Origin: JBOGNO01 sp050747245
Lineage (GTDB): Bacteria > Acidobacteriota > Terriglobia > Acidiferrales > UBA7541
Length of the DNA: 64,000 bases
Direction of reading: 5' to 3'
NCBI GenBank assembly: GCA_050747245.1
Contig: JBOGNO010000004.1
Location: 62,001 to 126,000 of the forward strand
Positions 33,945 through 43,439 of the stretch are shown here, in pieces (positions within the stretch are counted from its first letter, which is position 1; each line of letters begins with the position of its first letter). The notes below the pieces were generated by a model. The model worked only from the letters and a program-made list of their open reading frames with translations. It was not told where the DNA came from and searched no databases. Position numbers and translations under genes: made by a program.

Positions 33945-34994
33945 TCAAAGGCGGGGGGCAGCTTCAATAATCGAAACCAACTCTCCTGGGACCGGAGTGA
34001 CACCCCGGCACTCGAAGCCTGCGCTGCTTAACAGTTTTTTCCATTCCACCGCGCTGCGCTCCTTGCCTTCCGTGACGGCCAGCATGTTGAGGTCGCTCAT
34101 TAAGCGATGTTCCAATTCCGGATCGGCATGATCAACGACGTCCGGCAGAACGAATTCGATGATCAAAATACGGCCGTCCTTCGACATGACAGATCGGCAG
34201 TTGCGCAGGATTCCAATTGCCGACTCATCGCCATAGCCATGAAGGAAGTGCTTCATGACATAAACGTCGGCTCCCGCCGGGACGGAAGTGCATAGATCCG
34301 CGGCCAAAAGCTTGCACCGCGCCGCAAGCGTTCCCGATTCGAAACGCGCTCGTGCCCGATCGATAGATTCCGGGCGGTCCACGAGCATGCCCTGCACATT
34401 CGGAAAAGCTTCCAGGATCGCGGCGATCAGTGCGCCTCCACCTCCGCCAATGTCGGCAACGGTGCGGTATTTCGAAAAATTCCAGGCATGCGCGATGGGC
34501 ATGTAATCTTCCGCAGGCGCCGTGCCCATGACGGCGCGGAAGATCGCCGTAGCTTCGGAATCCTTCGACCAGCGTGAGGCGATGCCCTCGCGCTCCATCA
34601 CCTTGTGCGCGTTCTCTCCACTGCGAACGCACTCCGTCAGGTGCGACCAAAAGTCTGCGAGCAGGTCCGCCCAGAAGACAATCCCGGCCCATTCTGAATT
34701 GGGGACATCCTTGCGCAGCGGCTTGCCAAATGGTGTCAGTACGAAACGTGCTGGAGTTCGTTCGGCAACGACTCCGAAACTGGCAAGCCCGCGCAGCAGC
34801 CGGTACAAAGCGGCCGGTTGGGCTCCGCAGGAAACCGCGAGCTGTTCAATAGAACGCTCCTCCTCGCCCAGCGCATCTGCGATGCCTAAACGCGCGGCCG
34901 CGCAGAGAACTCGGCTGCGCGAGTAGCCCATCGCCATCTCCGTGAGGGCTTTGTTCCGTGCCACATTACCAATGCCGCTGCTTGGCTCGGTCAC
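33945..34994 (-). CDS. SAM-dependent O-methyltransferase (methyltransferase family 2)
   Basis: The 349-residue protein has the layout of the acetylserotonin/hydroxyneurosporene-type O-methyltransferases. A winged-helix dimerisation domain (residues about 15-100, IADALGEEERSIEQLA, LYRLLRGLASFGVV) precedes a class I SAM fold with motif I VADIGGGGGALIAAIL and the KHFLHGYGDE segment that carries the histidine in the usual active-site position. The methyl acceptor is unknown. It is followed by the acetamidase gene upstream on the same strand, 51 bp away, but with no clear pathway link. Confidence 0.85.
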   Translation of the reverse strand: MTEPSSGIGNVARNKALTEMAMGYSRSRVLCAAARLGIADALGEEERSIEQLAVSCGAQPAALYRLLRGLASFGVVAERTPARFVLTPFGKPLRKDVPNSEWAGIVFWADLLADFWSHLTECVRSGENAHKVMEREGIASRWSKDSEATAIFRAVMGTAPAEDYMPIAHAWNFSKYRTVADIGGGGGALIAAILEAFPNVQGMLVDRPESIDRARARFESGTLAARCKLLAADLCTSVPAGADVYVMKHFLHGYGDESAIGILRNCRSVMSKDGRILIIEFVLPDVVDHADPELEHRLMSDLNMLAVTEGKERSAVEWKKLLSSAGFECRGVTPVPGELVSIIEAAPRL

Positions 34995-35045
34995 TTCGTT
35001 CTCCTGTATCAGCTATGTTGAAGCGGGAACAGCCGTGCCCGCAGA

Positions 35046-36392
35046 TCACTTTGCCGCCGGAGCTAGTGGAAGCAAGCGATCCTTTCTGATCTTGAGCACG
35101 ATTCCCGCGTTGCGGTCAGCAACCTCGCTCACCTTGTATTCCGAAGACGTGCCCAGCACCTGGGCCACCTCCGAGGGAGTCAACTTGTATTCGTCCGTCA
35201 GCCACTGCGCCATGCTCGCCGTGGCGGTACGGAAAGCGTCGTCCAGCGACCCGTCCAGTCCCATGGCCATGATGTGCGTCGCCGACTCCACGCGGGGACC
35301 CATGATGCGTTTCCCCGGAATCACATCCACAGTGAACTCCACATCCATGGAGGTTTCCAGCGCGTTGCCGTTGAGCTCGCCGTCGCCCTGGGCTGCGTGG
35401 CCATCGCCCACATAGAGCAGAGCGCCGGAGACATTCACGGGCAGGTAAACCGTGGCGCCTTCCACAATTTCATTGAAGTCCATGTTGCCGCCCCAGCGGC
35501 CGGAATCGCCGGCGCCCGGCGCGGCGCCGGTGGCGTTTGGAGCAACCGCAACGCATCCCAGCATGGGCTTGAGAGGCACCGTGTACCGCGCCAGATGCTC
35601 TGCGGGTTTCTCCGGAGTGGCCACTCCTTGTTGCACGTCCAAATGCCAGCGCACAGTTTTGCCGACGTCCTTCATCTTCACGGCAAGATCGCTGTCCAGC
35701 CCTCGGTCAACCACGCCGTCGTCGCTGACAGCCCAATCGCGATTCAATCGCACACGCGTGAGGTGCACCACCAGTGTGTCTCCGGGCGCCGCAGTCTCAA
35801 TGTAGAAAGGTCCGGTCTCAGGATTTCCGCCTAGAACGCGCGTCACACCTTTTTCGTCCGTGCCGCCCGCGTCAACGGTAGTGGTGTGGACTGTGTCGCC
35901 GGGCGAGATGGTCAGAACCGGCTTGTTTAAAGCCGAGAACTCGCGATAAAAAGTTGTCGGCGTAAATTCATGTCGCTGCGGCGCTCCCGCGCGGCGCTGC
36001 GGAACGAGTTTGGCGGTGAACTGGTGCGTGGTGGGATGCGCCGAATCCCCGGCGTCGGTAAAAACCATGCTCCCGGACATGGCGCCGTCTTGGACCGTGG
36101 CCTGGCATTCCTCTGAGCCGCCCTGCCCGTCCTTGGCCAGAAAATGAAGGGAATTTCCGCTGAGGGATCCCTCCAGCTTGTCTCCGCCAAAATCGCCGGT
36201 GAGTTTGTCTCCCTCCTGCTTCAGCTCCATGGAAAAAACGAGCGGAGTACCGTAAAAGTCGGCGTCGACGACCCATCGACCGGAGACAGTGGCGTTCACG
36301 GAACGCGCCTGTTCTTGCGCGGCCTTTGCCTGAAAGTTCTCTGCCAGTAGAAGTCCCGGAACAAGCAACAACAGCAATAGAAATTTGCGCAT
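35046..36392 (-). CDS. Secreted acetamidase/formamidase-family protein
   Basis: The 448-residue product starts with a signal peptide (MRKFLLLLLLVPGLLLAENF). Residues about 35-130 form a small beta-rich domain, and the remainder matches the FmdA/AmdA family, with SPGDTVHTTTVDAGG, HLDVQQGVA, PMLGCVAVAP, GGNMDF and YVGDGHAAQGDGEL. Characterised members hydrolyse formamide or acetamide to ammonia. The extra N-terminal domain and export signal make this a periplasmic variant. GGAGGGAACC before the ATG at 36392 fixes the start; a TTG four codons earlier overlaps that site. Confidence 0.87.
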   Translation of the reverse strand: MRKFLLLLLLVPGLLLAENFQAKAAQEQARSVNATVSGRWVVDADFYGTPLVFSMELKQEGDKLTGDFGGDKLEGSLSGNSLHFLAKDGQGGSEECQATVQDGAMSGSMVFTDAGDSAHPTTHQFTAKLVPQRRAGAPQRHEFTPTTFYREFSALNKPVLTISPGDTVHTTTVDAGGTDEKGVTRVLGGNPETGPFYIETAAPGDTLVVHLTRVRLNRDWAVSDDGVVDRGLDSDLAVKMKDVGKTVRWHLDVQQGVATPEKPAEHLARYTVPLKPMLGCVAVAPNATGAAPGAGDSGRWGGNMDFNEIVEGATVYLPVNVSGALLYVGDGHAAQGDGELNGNALETSMDVEFTVDVIPGKRIMGPRVESATHIMAMGLDGSLDDAFRTATASMAQWLTDEYKLTPSEVAQVLGTSSEYKVSEVADRNAGIVLKIRKDRLLPLAPAAK

Positions 36393-36538
36393 GGTTCCCT
36401 CCAAGGCGGCCCATTGTAGACGACAGCGGATGCGTCAGCCCCGCCATTTCGCGTAGGCCCTGCTCATCGGAAAAAAAATCGAATGCGCGGGCGCTCCTGA
36501 TTCGGTGCACGGAGCAAGCCGCAGCTTCACATCGAAGC

Positions 36539-36958
36539 TCAACTTCCTTCAGCTAATGGCTTGCCAATTTCCCAGTGGTGTCCGAACGGATCGACGATAC
36601 GGCCTAGACGCCAACCGTATTGGTTGCTGACGGGCCAAACAAACGTGGCACCTGCTTTGACGGCGCGTCCGAAAGCCGCGTCCGGATTATTCACGATCAT
36701 CACCATACGCACGGAACCGCCCCCCAGCGACTCGGGGCTGAAATTCTTATTCTCCGGTGATTCGTCAGCAACCCAAAATTCGGCCCCTTCCGCGGATAGC
36801 CGAGCAACCACTGATCCACTCGCGTCGTCGATGCGGAATAATTCGGTAGCCCCAAACGCTCTCTTGTAGAACTCGACCGCCTTTGCACCCTTCCGAACAG
36901 ACAACATTGGCGCAATCGACGTCTTCTGCTCCTTCGCGGTTTGCGATTCGTTGCCCAT
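36539..36958 (-). CDS. VOC-superfamily protein (glyoxalase/bleomycin-resistance fold)
   Basis: The 139-residue protein has the paired beta-alpha-beta-beta-beta pattern of the vicinal oxygen chelate fold (IAPMLSVRKGAKAVEFYKRA, and GRIVDPFGHHWEIGKP near the end). The closest type is the PhnB-like group, whose substrates are mostly unknown. It is preceded upstream by the ICMT-like gene, 113 bp away, on the same strand. Confidence 0.8.
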   Translation of the reverse strand: MGNESQTAKEQKTSIAPMLSVRKGAKAVEFYKRAFGATELFRIDDASGSVVARLSAEGAEFWVADESPENKNFSPESLGGGSVRMVMIVNNPDAAFGRAVKAGATFVWPVSNQYGWRLGRIVDPFGHHWEIGKPLAEGS

Positions 36959-37071
36959 AGGCGGAATTCCCTCTCTAACTGCAGTATCTCTCGGTGGGCA
37001 TTATGCCATGCGAACATCGAGCTGAGGAGCGCCGCCATTCTCGCGGAACCAGCCATTCCGCCGCGACGCCG

Positions 37072-37755
37072 TCAATACAGGAATGGCACTAACGCCCAGG
37101 TGTCCCCGCGGTAGGCTTCGTGATCGGCGCCGAAAGTTTCCGCCAAGGCTCGTTCTTCGAGCCGGATTTTGCGCCAGTACGCCAGAGTCACAATGACCAG
37201 CGCAATCGGCGCGTGAATCTCCCCGGAAACGAGCGCGATTCCGAAATACATTCCGAGCACCGCGGTGTAAATCGGATGTCGAATGAATCGGTAAGGCCCT
37301 GTGCGAATCAGTTGGTGCGCCGCCGCGATCCGGACTTCGCCGCTCCAGTTGCTGCCAAGATGCCGTCGCGCCCAGACTGCAAGGAGAATGAATGCGGCCT
37401 CAATCACCAGGCCAGCGGCTTCAAGGAAATGACTCAAGGGCAGGAACCTGCGCGTGAGGCCGGGAACAGGAAGCACGAGCAGTAACACAGCTCCGTTGAC
37501 CAAAATCAAATGCAGTTGCCGCGACCACACCGATTCGGATGTCTTTGTCTGCGCGCTGTCTCTTGCTGCAATGCTCCAGTAGACCGAGAAAAGTAACAAG
37601 AGCACCAGGGATAGCCGCATGCCAATCGAGAATTCAAACAATGCGCGAACCTCTGGAGTCATGTGCCAGCGAACAAGGAGCACTCCAACAACGGCGCCTA
37701 CAGCCGCGGCGATTGCAATCCTCAATATTGACTTCGTCGTTTTTGTCATTGCCAT
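37072..37755 (-). CDS. Isoprenylcysteine carboxyl methyltransferase-like membrane protein
   Basis: The 227-residue product has about five membrane helices and ends with the ICMT/PEMT signature: LIRTGPYRFIRHPIYTAVLG, then LEERALAETFGADHEAY. Such proteins are SAM-dependent membrane methyltransferases; bacterial substrates are mostly undetermined. The start is uncertain: ATG at 37755 and 37749 are both possible and neither has a strong ribosome-binding site. Confidence 0.8.
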   Translation of the reverse strand: MAMTKTTKSILRIAIAAAVGAVVGVLLVRWHMTPEVRALFEFSIGMRLSLVLLLLFSVYWSIAARDSAQTKTSESVWSRQLHLILVNGAVLLLVLPVPGLTRRFLPLSHFLEAAGLVIEAAFILLAVWARRHLGSNWSGEVRIAAAHQLIRTGPYRFIRHPIYTAVLGMYFGIALVSGEIHAPIALVIVTLAYWRKIRLEERALAETFGADHEAYRGDTWALVPFLY

Positions 37756-37924
37756 TCTATTTGCTCTGCGAAGTCCCCTTCCTCCTGCCCACACCCTTCA
37801 GGATTTTTCAGGGGCCTCCATCATAAAGACTTTCGGGCTGGAATTGTCCGCGCATAATTAGCTTTACATTGCAAAGTACTTTGAATATGATGAACCTGCT
37901 GTTCGACGAGAGAGGAGCGCCTTC

Positions 37925-39154
37925 ATGTTCAAATCCAGGATCATGAAATGGCTGGTCAGAAGCTTCACTCTACTTGTTCTGCTCGTAGTTGTCGGACTGA
38001 TTGCGCTATTCGCCCTACTCAAGTGGGAGCACAAGACAGCAATCACGTTGCCCGCGCCCACAGGTCACTTTGCCGTAGGTCGAACGACGTACACCTGGGC
38101 AAACGAATCCGAGACAGATGAATTGGCGCCGCCTCCCGGGGCCAAGCGCGAGGTCGTCGCTTGGATTTGGTACCCTTCGGCCACTCCGACATCGGCCCCG
38201 CCGGCGGAGTATCTCCCCGCGCCGTGGCGCTCGGCTCTCGCGCAAAACTCAGGCGTTCTAATGAGCCAGTTCCTCACGCGCGATTTGTCGCTCGTACATG
38301 TTCATAGCACCGTCGATCCTGAAGTCTCGACTGACCAACCTTCCTATCCCGTCGTGATCATGCGCGCCGGCGGCGGAGCCTTGACCACGGACTTCACCAC
38401 TCTCGCTGAGGATCTGGCCAGTCACGGCTACGTCGTCGTAGGTTTCGACGCGCCTTACAGAACATTTGTTGCTGTCTTGCCCGACGGTCGCGTCGTCTCG
38501 CGGCCTCCGGAGTACGACATCGAAAATCTTGAAGGCGACCAGCAGGATCGCCTCATCGCCAAACTTCTGCGCATGTGGACCAGCGACACGAGCTTTGTGG
38601 TGAGCCAATTGCAGCGCTTGAACGACGCCGATCCCTCAGGCAAGTTCACCGGCCGGTTGGATATGCAGCGCCTCGGCATGTTTGGTCATTCTTTTGGCGG
38701 CGCGACGGCGTTGCAATTCTGTCATAACGATCCCCGGTGCAAGGCGGGAATCGATATTGATGGCGCTCCCTTCGGCAGCGTCGTCGAGGAAGGTCTCAAG
38801 CAGCCTTTCCTGTTCATCCTCAGCGACCACAGTCGCGATCGGCCGGATCCGGCAAGCGGTAAAATCCTTGCCAACTTCCAATCCCTCTACAGCCACCTTC
38901 CCAATGGACGGCTACTCATAGCCATTCGCGGCGCGAATCACTTCAGCTTCAGCGACCAGATGCTTCTCAAGAGCCAGTTCATCATCGGGCTGATGCGCAT
39001 AATAGGATTCGGTCGCCTGGAAAAGTACCGCGGCCTCGCCATCACTACCGATTACGTGCACACGTTTTTTGACGTGTACCTGAAGAGCGCGCCTCCCAGT
39101 CAGCTCACAAATATTTCCAAGCAGTATCCGGAGGTGCAGTCTGAGCCGCTCTAG
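37925..39154 (+). CDS. Membrane-anchored alpha/beta hydrolase (PAF-acetylhydrolase-like)
   Basis: The 409-residue product has an N-terminal membrane anchor (about residues 12-33) and an alpha/beta-hydrolase domain. The nucleophile elbow GHSFGG puts the catalytic serine at S256, the PVVIMRAGGG strand would form the oxyanion region, and GANHFSFSD near residue 340 holds the likely catalytic histidine. The overall layout resembles plasma-type platelet-activating-factor acetylhydrolases, which release short acyl groups from phospholipids. The true substrate is unknown. It stands alone on the plus strand between leftward genes. Confidence 0.82.
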   Translation: MFKSRIMKWLVRSFTLLVLLVVVGLIALFALLKWEHKTAITLPAPTGHFAVGRTTYTWANESETDELAPPPGAKREVVAWIWYPSATPTSAPPAEYLPAPWRSALAQNSGVLMSQFLTRDLSLVHVHSTVDPEVSTDQPSYPVVIMRAGGGALTTDFTTLAEDLASHGYVVVGFDAPYRTFVAVLPDGRVVSRPPEYDIENLEGDQQDRLIAKLLRMWTSDTSFVVSQLQRLNDADPSGKFTGRLDMQRLGMFGHSFGGATALQFCHNDPRCKAGIDIDGAPFGSVVEEGLKQPFLFILSDHSRDRPDPASGKILANFQSLYSHLPNGRLLIAIRGANHFSFSDQMLLKSQFIIGLMRIIGFGRLEKYRGLAITTDYVHTFFDVYLKSAPPSQLTNISKQYPEVQSEPL

Positions 39155-39298
39155 CATCCTTGCGCGCGCCAATTGTTTCTGAGTCGCACTCTCGCGGTGG
39201 AGTTTTCGATCAGGCCTCGAATCCCCAGAATCTCGATTCGGTTGCGGTTCGCGAGAGACCCAGAACCTGAGTCACCAGCACGCATCACGGAACACGAA

Positions 39299-41788
39299 CT
39301 ATTCGTACCGCAACGCGACGATCGGATCGACGCGCGTGGCGCGGCGCGCCGGGATGTAGCAAGCGGCCAGAGCAACGATCGCGAGGAGCGCGGCGGCGAC
39401 GCCCAGGGTTAGCGGATCGCTCGGCTTGACGCCGAAGAGCAAGCTGGACATCAAACGTGTAAGCGCTAACGCCGCAATCAGGCCCAGCGCCAGACCAAAT
39501 GCGGCGAGGCGGCCACCTTCGAGGAAAACCTGTTTCTGGACGTCCGCGGGCAACGCGCCGAGCGCCATGCGGATGCCGAACTCCTGAGTGCGCTGCGTCA
39601 CGGCATAGGCCATCACGCCATATACGCCGACGGCCGCCAGGACCAGCGCCAGCACCGCAAACGCAACGAGCAGAGAAACATTCAGCCTTGGCTGCGCGAC
39701 GGAATCCGAGACAAGCTGGTCCATGCTGGCGATGTTGTAAAGCGGGAGATCCTTGTCGATGGCGAACACCTGTTCGCGAATTGCGTTGGTCACGCTGGCC
39801 GGGTCCAGCGAGGTTCGCACCGCAAGCGTCATATCGCGGGGCGCGGAAACCCCGTAAAGCGGTTGCGCGTGTGGAAAATATATCTGTTCCCGGCCCTGGA
39901 CGTCGAGCGCGTAGTGCTTCACGTGTCCGACCACTCCCACGATGGTGCGCCAGCGCGGCGTAATGGGCTTGACGTTGGGTATGGCATCGATAGCTACGCG
40001 CTGACCGACAGCCTCCCCGTGAGGCCAGAAGTGATGTGCGAAATCCGCATCCACAACGGCGACGATTTGGCTATTCGGTCCATCCGCGTCGTTCAACAGC
40101 CGTCCGCGGATGAGCGGAATCTGCATCGCCTGAAAGTACCCAGTTGTAACCGAACGCTGGTCGATTTCCAGGAACGGAAAATTTCCCAGGTTCTGAATCC
40201 TTGGGAGGTCGGGGATCGAGGTGTCTTCGAACATCACCGTGCCGGAGTTATAGGAGTCGGAAAGCGGCATCTGCGAAACGGCGCCCGCGGACTGGATTCC
40301 TGGAACTGCAGCCACGCGGGCCATGAGCTGTTTGTAGAAATTCTGCACTGGCGCGCCGTCGGGATAGATCTTTTCCGGGAGTGACAGCTCCATCGTGAGC
40401 AGGTGTTGTGCTTGGAAGCCGGGCGATACCCCCAGCAAGCGGCTGAAACTTCGGATCAAGAGCCCCGCGCCCGCCAAGAGAAGCACTGCCAGCGCAAGCT
40501 CAGAAACAACCAGCGCGCTGCGCAATCGTCGGCTCCCGGCTGTCGCTGAAGTTCCGCGGCCGGCTTCGTTGAGCGTTTCCCGCAGATCACTTCTTCCGAT
40601 ATGCCAGGCAGGCGCAAGGCTAAAGAACAGCCCGGTGAGCACGGAAACGCCGAACGTGAACGCTAGAACCAGAGGATCGAGAGCCACCTCGTCCATGCGC
40701 GGAGTTTTCGCTGGAACTATCGCGCGCAGCGCATCCACGCCCCAGTAGGCGAGCATGAGCCCGAGCAGCCCGCCGGCGAGCGCCAGAATCAGACTCTCGG
40801 TCAACAATTGGCGTATCAACCGCCCACGCCCCGCGCCCAATGCCGCACGGATGGCCAGCTCCTTCTCGCGCGCGGATGCGTGCGCCAGCAGGAGATTTGC
40901 AACGTTGACGCAGGCGATGAGGAGCACGAACGCGACGGCGCCCAGCAGCACCAGCAGCGCCGGGCGAATTTTGCCCACAAGCTGCTCCTTCACAGGAACC
41001 ATGAACATGTCGAAATCTTTTTCGTCGCCTCCGCCGTAGCTGTTCGGATACGTCCGGCGCAAATCCGCCGCGAACCGCTTGAGGGCAGCCGATCCTTGCG
41101 CAAAGTTCACGCCCGGCTTCAGACGCGCGACGACGTGCAGATAGTGGGAGCCTCGGTCCTGTGGTTTTGCGGCATCCAGTCCGAGGGGAATCCAGAGGTC
41201 CAGCTTGCCGCCGAGTGAAAATTGCTTCGGCAGAACGCCCACCACAACATACGTTTCACCGTCGAGCTGCATGGATTTGCTGGCAATATTCGGATCCCCG
41301 CCAAACTGGCTCTGCCAAAGCCCGTAGCTGAGCAGAGCGAAGTGCGAATGGCCGGGCTGATCCTCTTCGGCGCTAAAGTTCCGGCCCAGCATCGGCGAGA
41401 CGCCGAGCAGCGGGAGTAAGTCCGCCGTGGCGCCGGCTTCGGAGACTTGCACGGGTCGCGCGTCGGCGCGCGTGAGGTTCGCACTGCTTCCCAATGAGTA
41501 TGCGGCAATTTGCGAGAACGCTTCATCGCGATGGAGCAAGTCCCAATACTCGGGCTCTGAAATCCAGTTTTGCGGAATGCCATCCTTCTCAAGCTTCCCC
41601 CAGACGTTTACGAGCGTAGGGGAATCCTTGTAAGCAAGCGGACGCAGAAGGACACTGTTCACAATGCTGAAGATCGCTGTATTGGCTCCGATGCCGAGAG
41701 CGAGCGTGAGCATGGCGACGATCGTGAAGCCGGGCGCCTTGACAAGCATCCGCAGCCCGTAGCGCAAGTCCTGCCAGAGAGTTTGCAT
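39299..41788 (-). CDS. ADOP-family permease 2 (FtsX/MacB-like, orphan)
   Basis: The 829-residue protein repeats the layout of the ADOP gene at 25.4 kb: MQTLWQDLRYGLRMLVKAPG, a membrane helix with ALGIGANTAIFS, two periplasmic MacB-like domains each followed by an FtsX block, and the ending PARRATRVDPIVALRYE. No ATPase gene adjoins. I start at the ATG at 41788, after AGGGGTGTACCC; the longer frame to 42031 is low-complexity and would cross a palindromic operator-like site. A 39-bp palindrome lies about 120-157 bp upstream. Confidence 0.9.
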   Translation of the reverse strand: MQTLWQDLRYGLRMLVKAPGFTIVAMLTLALGIGANTAIFSIVNSVLLRPLAYKDSPTLVNVWGKLEKDGIPQNWISEPEYWDLLHRDEAFSQIAAYSLGSSANLTRADARPVQVSEAGATADLLPLLGVSPMLGRNFSAEEDQPGHSHFALLSYGLWQSQFGGDPNIASKSMQLDGETYVVVGVLPKQFSLGGKLDLWIPLGLDAAKPQDRGSHYLHVVARLKPGVNFAQGSAALKRFAADLRRTYPNSYGGGDEKDFDMFMVPVKEQLVGKIRPALLVLLGAVAFVLLIACVNVANLLLAHASAREKELAIRAALGAGRGRLIRQLLTESLILALAGGLLGLMLAYWGVDALRAIVPAKTPRMDEVALDPLVLAFTFGVSVLTGLFFSLAPAWHIGRSDLRETLNEAGRGTSATAGSRRLRSALVVSELALAVLLLAGAGLLIRSFSRLLGVSPGFQAQHLLTMELSLPEKIYPDGAPVQNFYKQLMARVAAVPGIQSAGAVSQMPLSDSYNSGTVMFEDTSIPDLPRIQNLGNFPFLEIDQRSVTTGYFQAMQIPLIRGRLLNDADGPNSQIVAVVDADFAHHFWPHGEAVGQRVAIDAIPNVKPITPRWRTIVGVVGHVKHYALDVQGREQIYFPHAQPLYGVSAPRDMTLAVRTSLDPASVTNAIREQVFAIDKDLPLYNIASMDQLVSDSVAQPRLNVSLLVAFAVLALVLAAVGVYGVMAYAVTQRTQEFGIRMALGALPADVQKQVFLEGGRLAAFGLALGLIAALALTRLMSSLLFGVKPSDPLTLGVAAALLAIVALAACYIPARRATRVDPIVALRYE

Positions 41789-41906
41789 GGGTACACCCCT
41801 GAAATCCTCGAAAGTGAGCGCAGATGCCCTTCCAAACTCCCTCTTGGTTAACTCGTTGCGCTTCATTAAATTATCGGGTTGTCCCCGGGCAGCTATGGGC
41901 TGGACT

Positions 41907-41945
41907 TGTCCGCTTGCGGGAGAACGCTGTCGCCAAACCGGACAG
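41907..41945. promoter_or_regulatory. TGTCCG-type 39-bp palindrome upstream of ADOP 2
   Basis: The half-sites TGTCCGCTTGCGGGA (plus strand) and CTGTCCGGTTTGGCGA (minus strand) face each other over 39 bp. The same length and half-site sequence recur before the TolC-family gene at 62342-62380. It lies between ADOP 2 and the divergent DUF2207 gene and could control either. Confidence 0.5.
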
Positions 41946-42052
41946 CAAAAGGTCTCTCCTCGATCATCGAGTCGCCGCCGATTTGGGAATTCCGATTCAT
42001 GTTGTACTATGGTGTTCAAGCAAGCGTTCAAAGAAGTAGCGCGAAGGACCTG

Positions 42053-43228
42053 ATGATCGGCAATCGCGGCATAGCGGACTTTCTCCTTCTACTCTTTGTT
42101 GCCAGCCCTGTCGTCGCTTTGATCTACATGTTCTGGCAGGGCTGGAAGCAAGCTCTCGAGCCCGAGCGGGGCGCAGTAAGCGTCCAGTACGAGCCGCCGG
42201 AAAGTCTTTCACCCGCCGAGTGCGGCGCCCTATTGAGCAACTCCGTCGCTTTGAGCAGCATCACGGCAACCATCACGGATCTCTCTGTTAAGGGCTATCT
42301 CGCCATCGAGCAGACGGACGAGAGCAAGTCGCCCGGCGGCCATCGCGATTACCTTTTTCACCTCATAAAGCCGGCAAGCGATTGGGAAAATCTGAAGCCT
42401 CACGAACAGGCCGTGCTCAAAAGTATTTTCTTCCCCACCAATCCTATGCTTCTGCTGTCGGAAGCCCTGTCGCAGTTGCAAGCTCATTCACAGAATGCGG
42501 CTCTTTCTTCCACCTTATCTCACGTCCGGGCGAAGGCGGACGACGTTTACCAGCAGTTTCTCGCGATCGGAGGAGTGGCAGATTCCCTGCGAACCTCCGT
42601 CGCATTTTCCGAATTGCAGAACCAGTTCGCTTTGCACCTGACAGCAATTCGCGACGCTATCTTCGATAAGCTGGTGGCCCTCGGATATTATGAGCATCGC
42701 CCCGACAGGGTTCGCCAGGTTTACGCCGTCAAAGGAATTTTTTTCGGGTTCGTGTTGGCTGTTGTAGGAGCCTTCCTGGCCGCGGTCACGCGTACAGCTC
42801 CTCTTCTGTTGATTCTGACCGGCCTTTTGACCGGCGCGATTATTCTCGGATTCGGCTGGTTCTTGCCCGTGCGGACGCCCACGGGAGCTCAGACACTCGT
42901 GAAAGTGCAGGGCTTTCAAGAGTTTTTGGGACGCGTGGAAAAAGACCACATCGAGCGCCTCGAAAAAACGCCCGACCTCTTCGAAAAATATCTTCCTTAC
43001 GCCATGGCGCTCAGTGTGGATAAGAAATGGACGCAAACTTTTGCGGCGATTACCCTGCCTCCGCCGCATTGGTACCGCGCTGGGCCGGGCGGAGGGTTTA
43101 TGCCCATGGACTTCGTCAGCGACTTCCATGAAGTGTCCCGGCAGACAGGAAGCGGCTTGACCTCGTCGCCTTCCGCGTCCAGCGCCGTGGCTAACAGCCC
43201 CGATGCAGACTCCAACAAACCTAACTGA
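42053..43228 (+). CDS. DUF2207-like membrane protein lacking the N-terminal ectodomain
   Basis: The 391-residue product resembles the C-terminal two-thirds of DUF2207 proteins: a membrane helix at residues 7-25, a cytoplasmic stretch containing VQYEPPESLSPAECG and TITDLSVKGYLAIE, then a helical hairpin around residues 227-270 and a final domain ending PPPHWY and a Ser/Ala-rich tail. Full-length DUF2207 proteins carry a large N-terminal extracytoplasmic domain and signal peptide, absent here. The ATG at 42053 follows AAGGA; an open frame upstream to 41879 crosses the operator-like palindrome. Function unknown. Confidence 0.75.
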   Translation: MIGNRGIADFLLLLFVASPVVALIYMFWQGWKQALEPERGAVSVQYEPPESLSPAECGALLSNSVALSSITATITDLSVKGYLAIEQTDESKSPGGHRDYLFHLIKPASDWENLKPHEQAVLKSIFFPTNPMLLLSEALSQLQAHSQNAALSSTLSHVRAKADDVYQQFLAIGGVADSLRTSVAFSELQNQFALHLTAIRDAIFDKLVALGYYEHRPDRVRQVYAVKGIFFGFVLAVVGAFLAAVTRTAPLLLILTGLLTGAIILGFGWFLPVRTPTGAQTLVKVQGFQEFLGRVEKDHIERLEKTPDLFEKYLPYAMALSVDKKWTQTFAAITLPPPHWYRAGPGGGFMPMDFVSDFHEVSRQTGSGLTSSPSASSAVANSPDADSNKPN

Positions 43229-43439
43229 TCGTGCCTCGCTCCTTCTTCCGTCTCTCTTCCCCGCCCCATTCGACTCGCCCCGGTCGATGGATCGTTTCAC
43301 CGCTCAGCTTCAAGCTCCGCCGTCATCCACCCGCAGCCACGGGCGACCGCCCCCAGCTTGCAACGCGACGCCGCCCGGTTGATAATGCTGCTGCTAGAGA
43401 ATTCAAAAATAGGAATCCGGGATCAGCTCACTCCCACTT

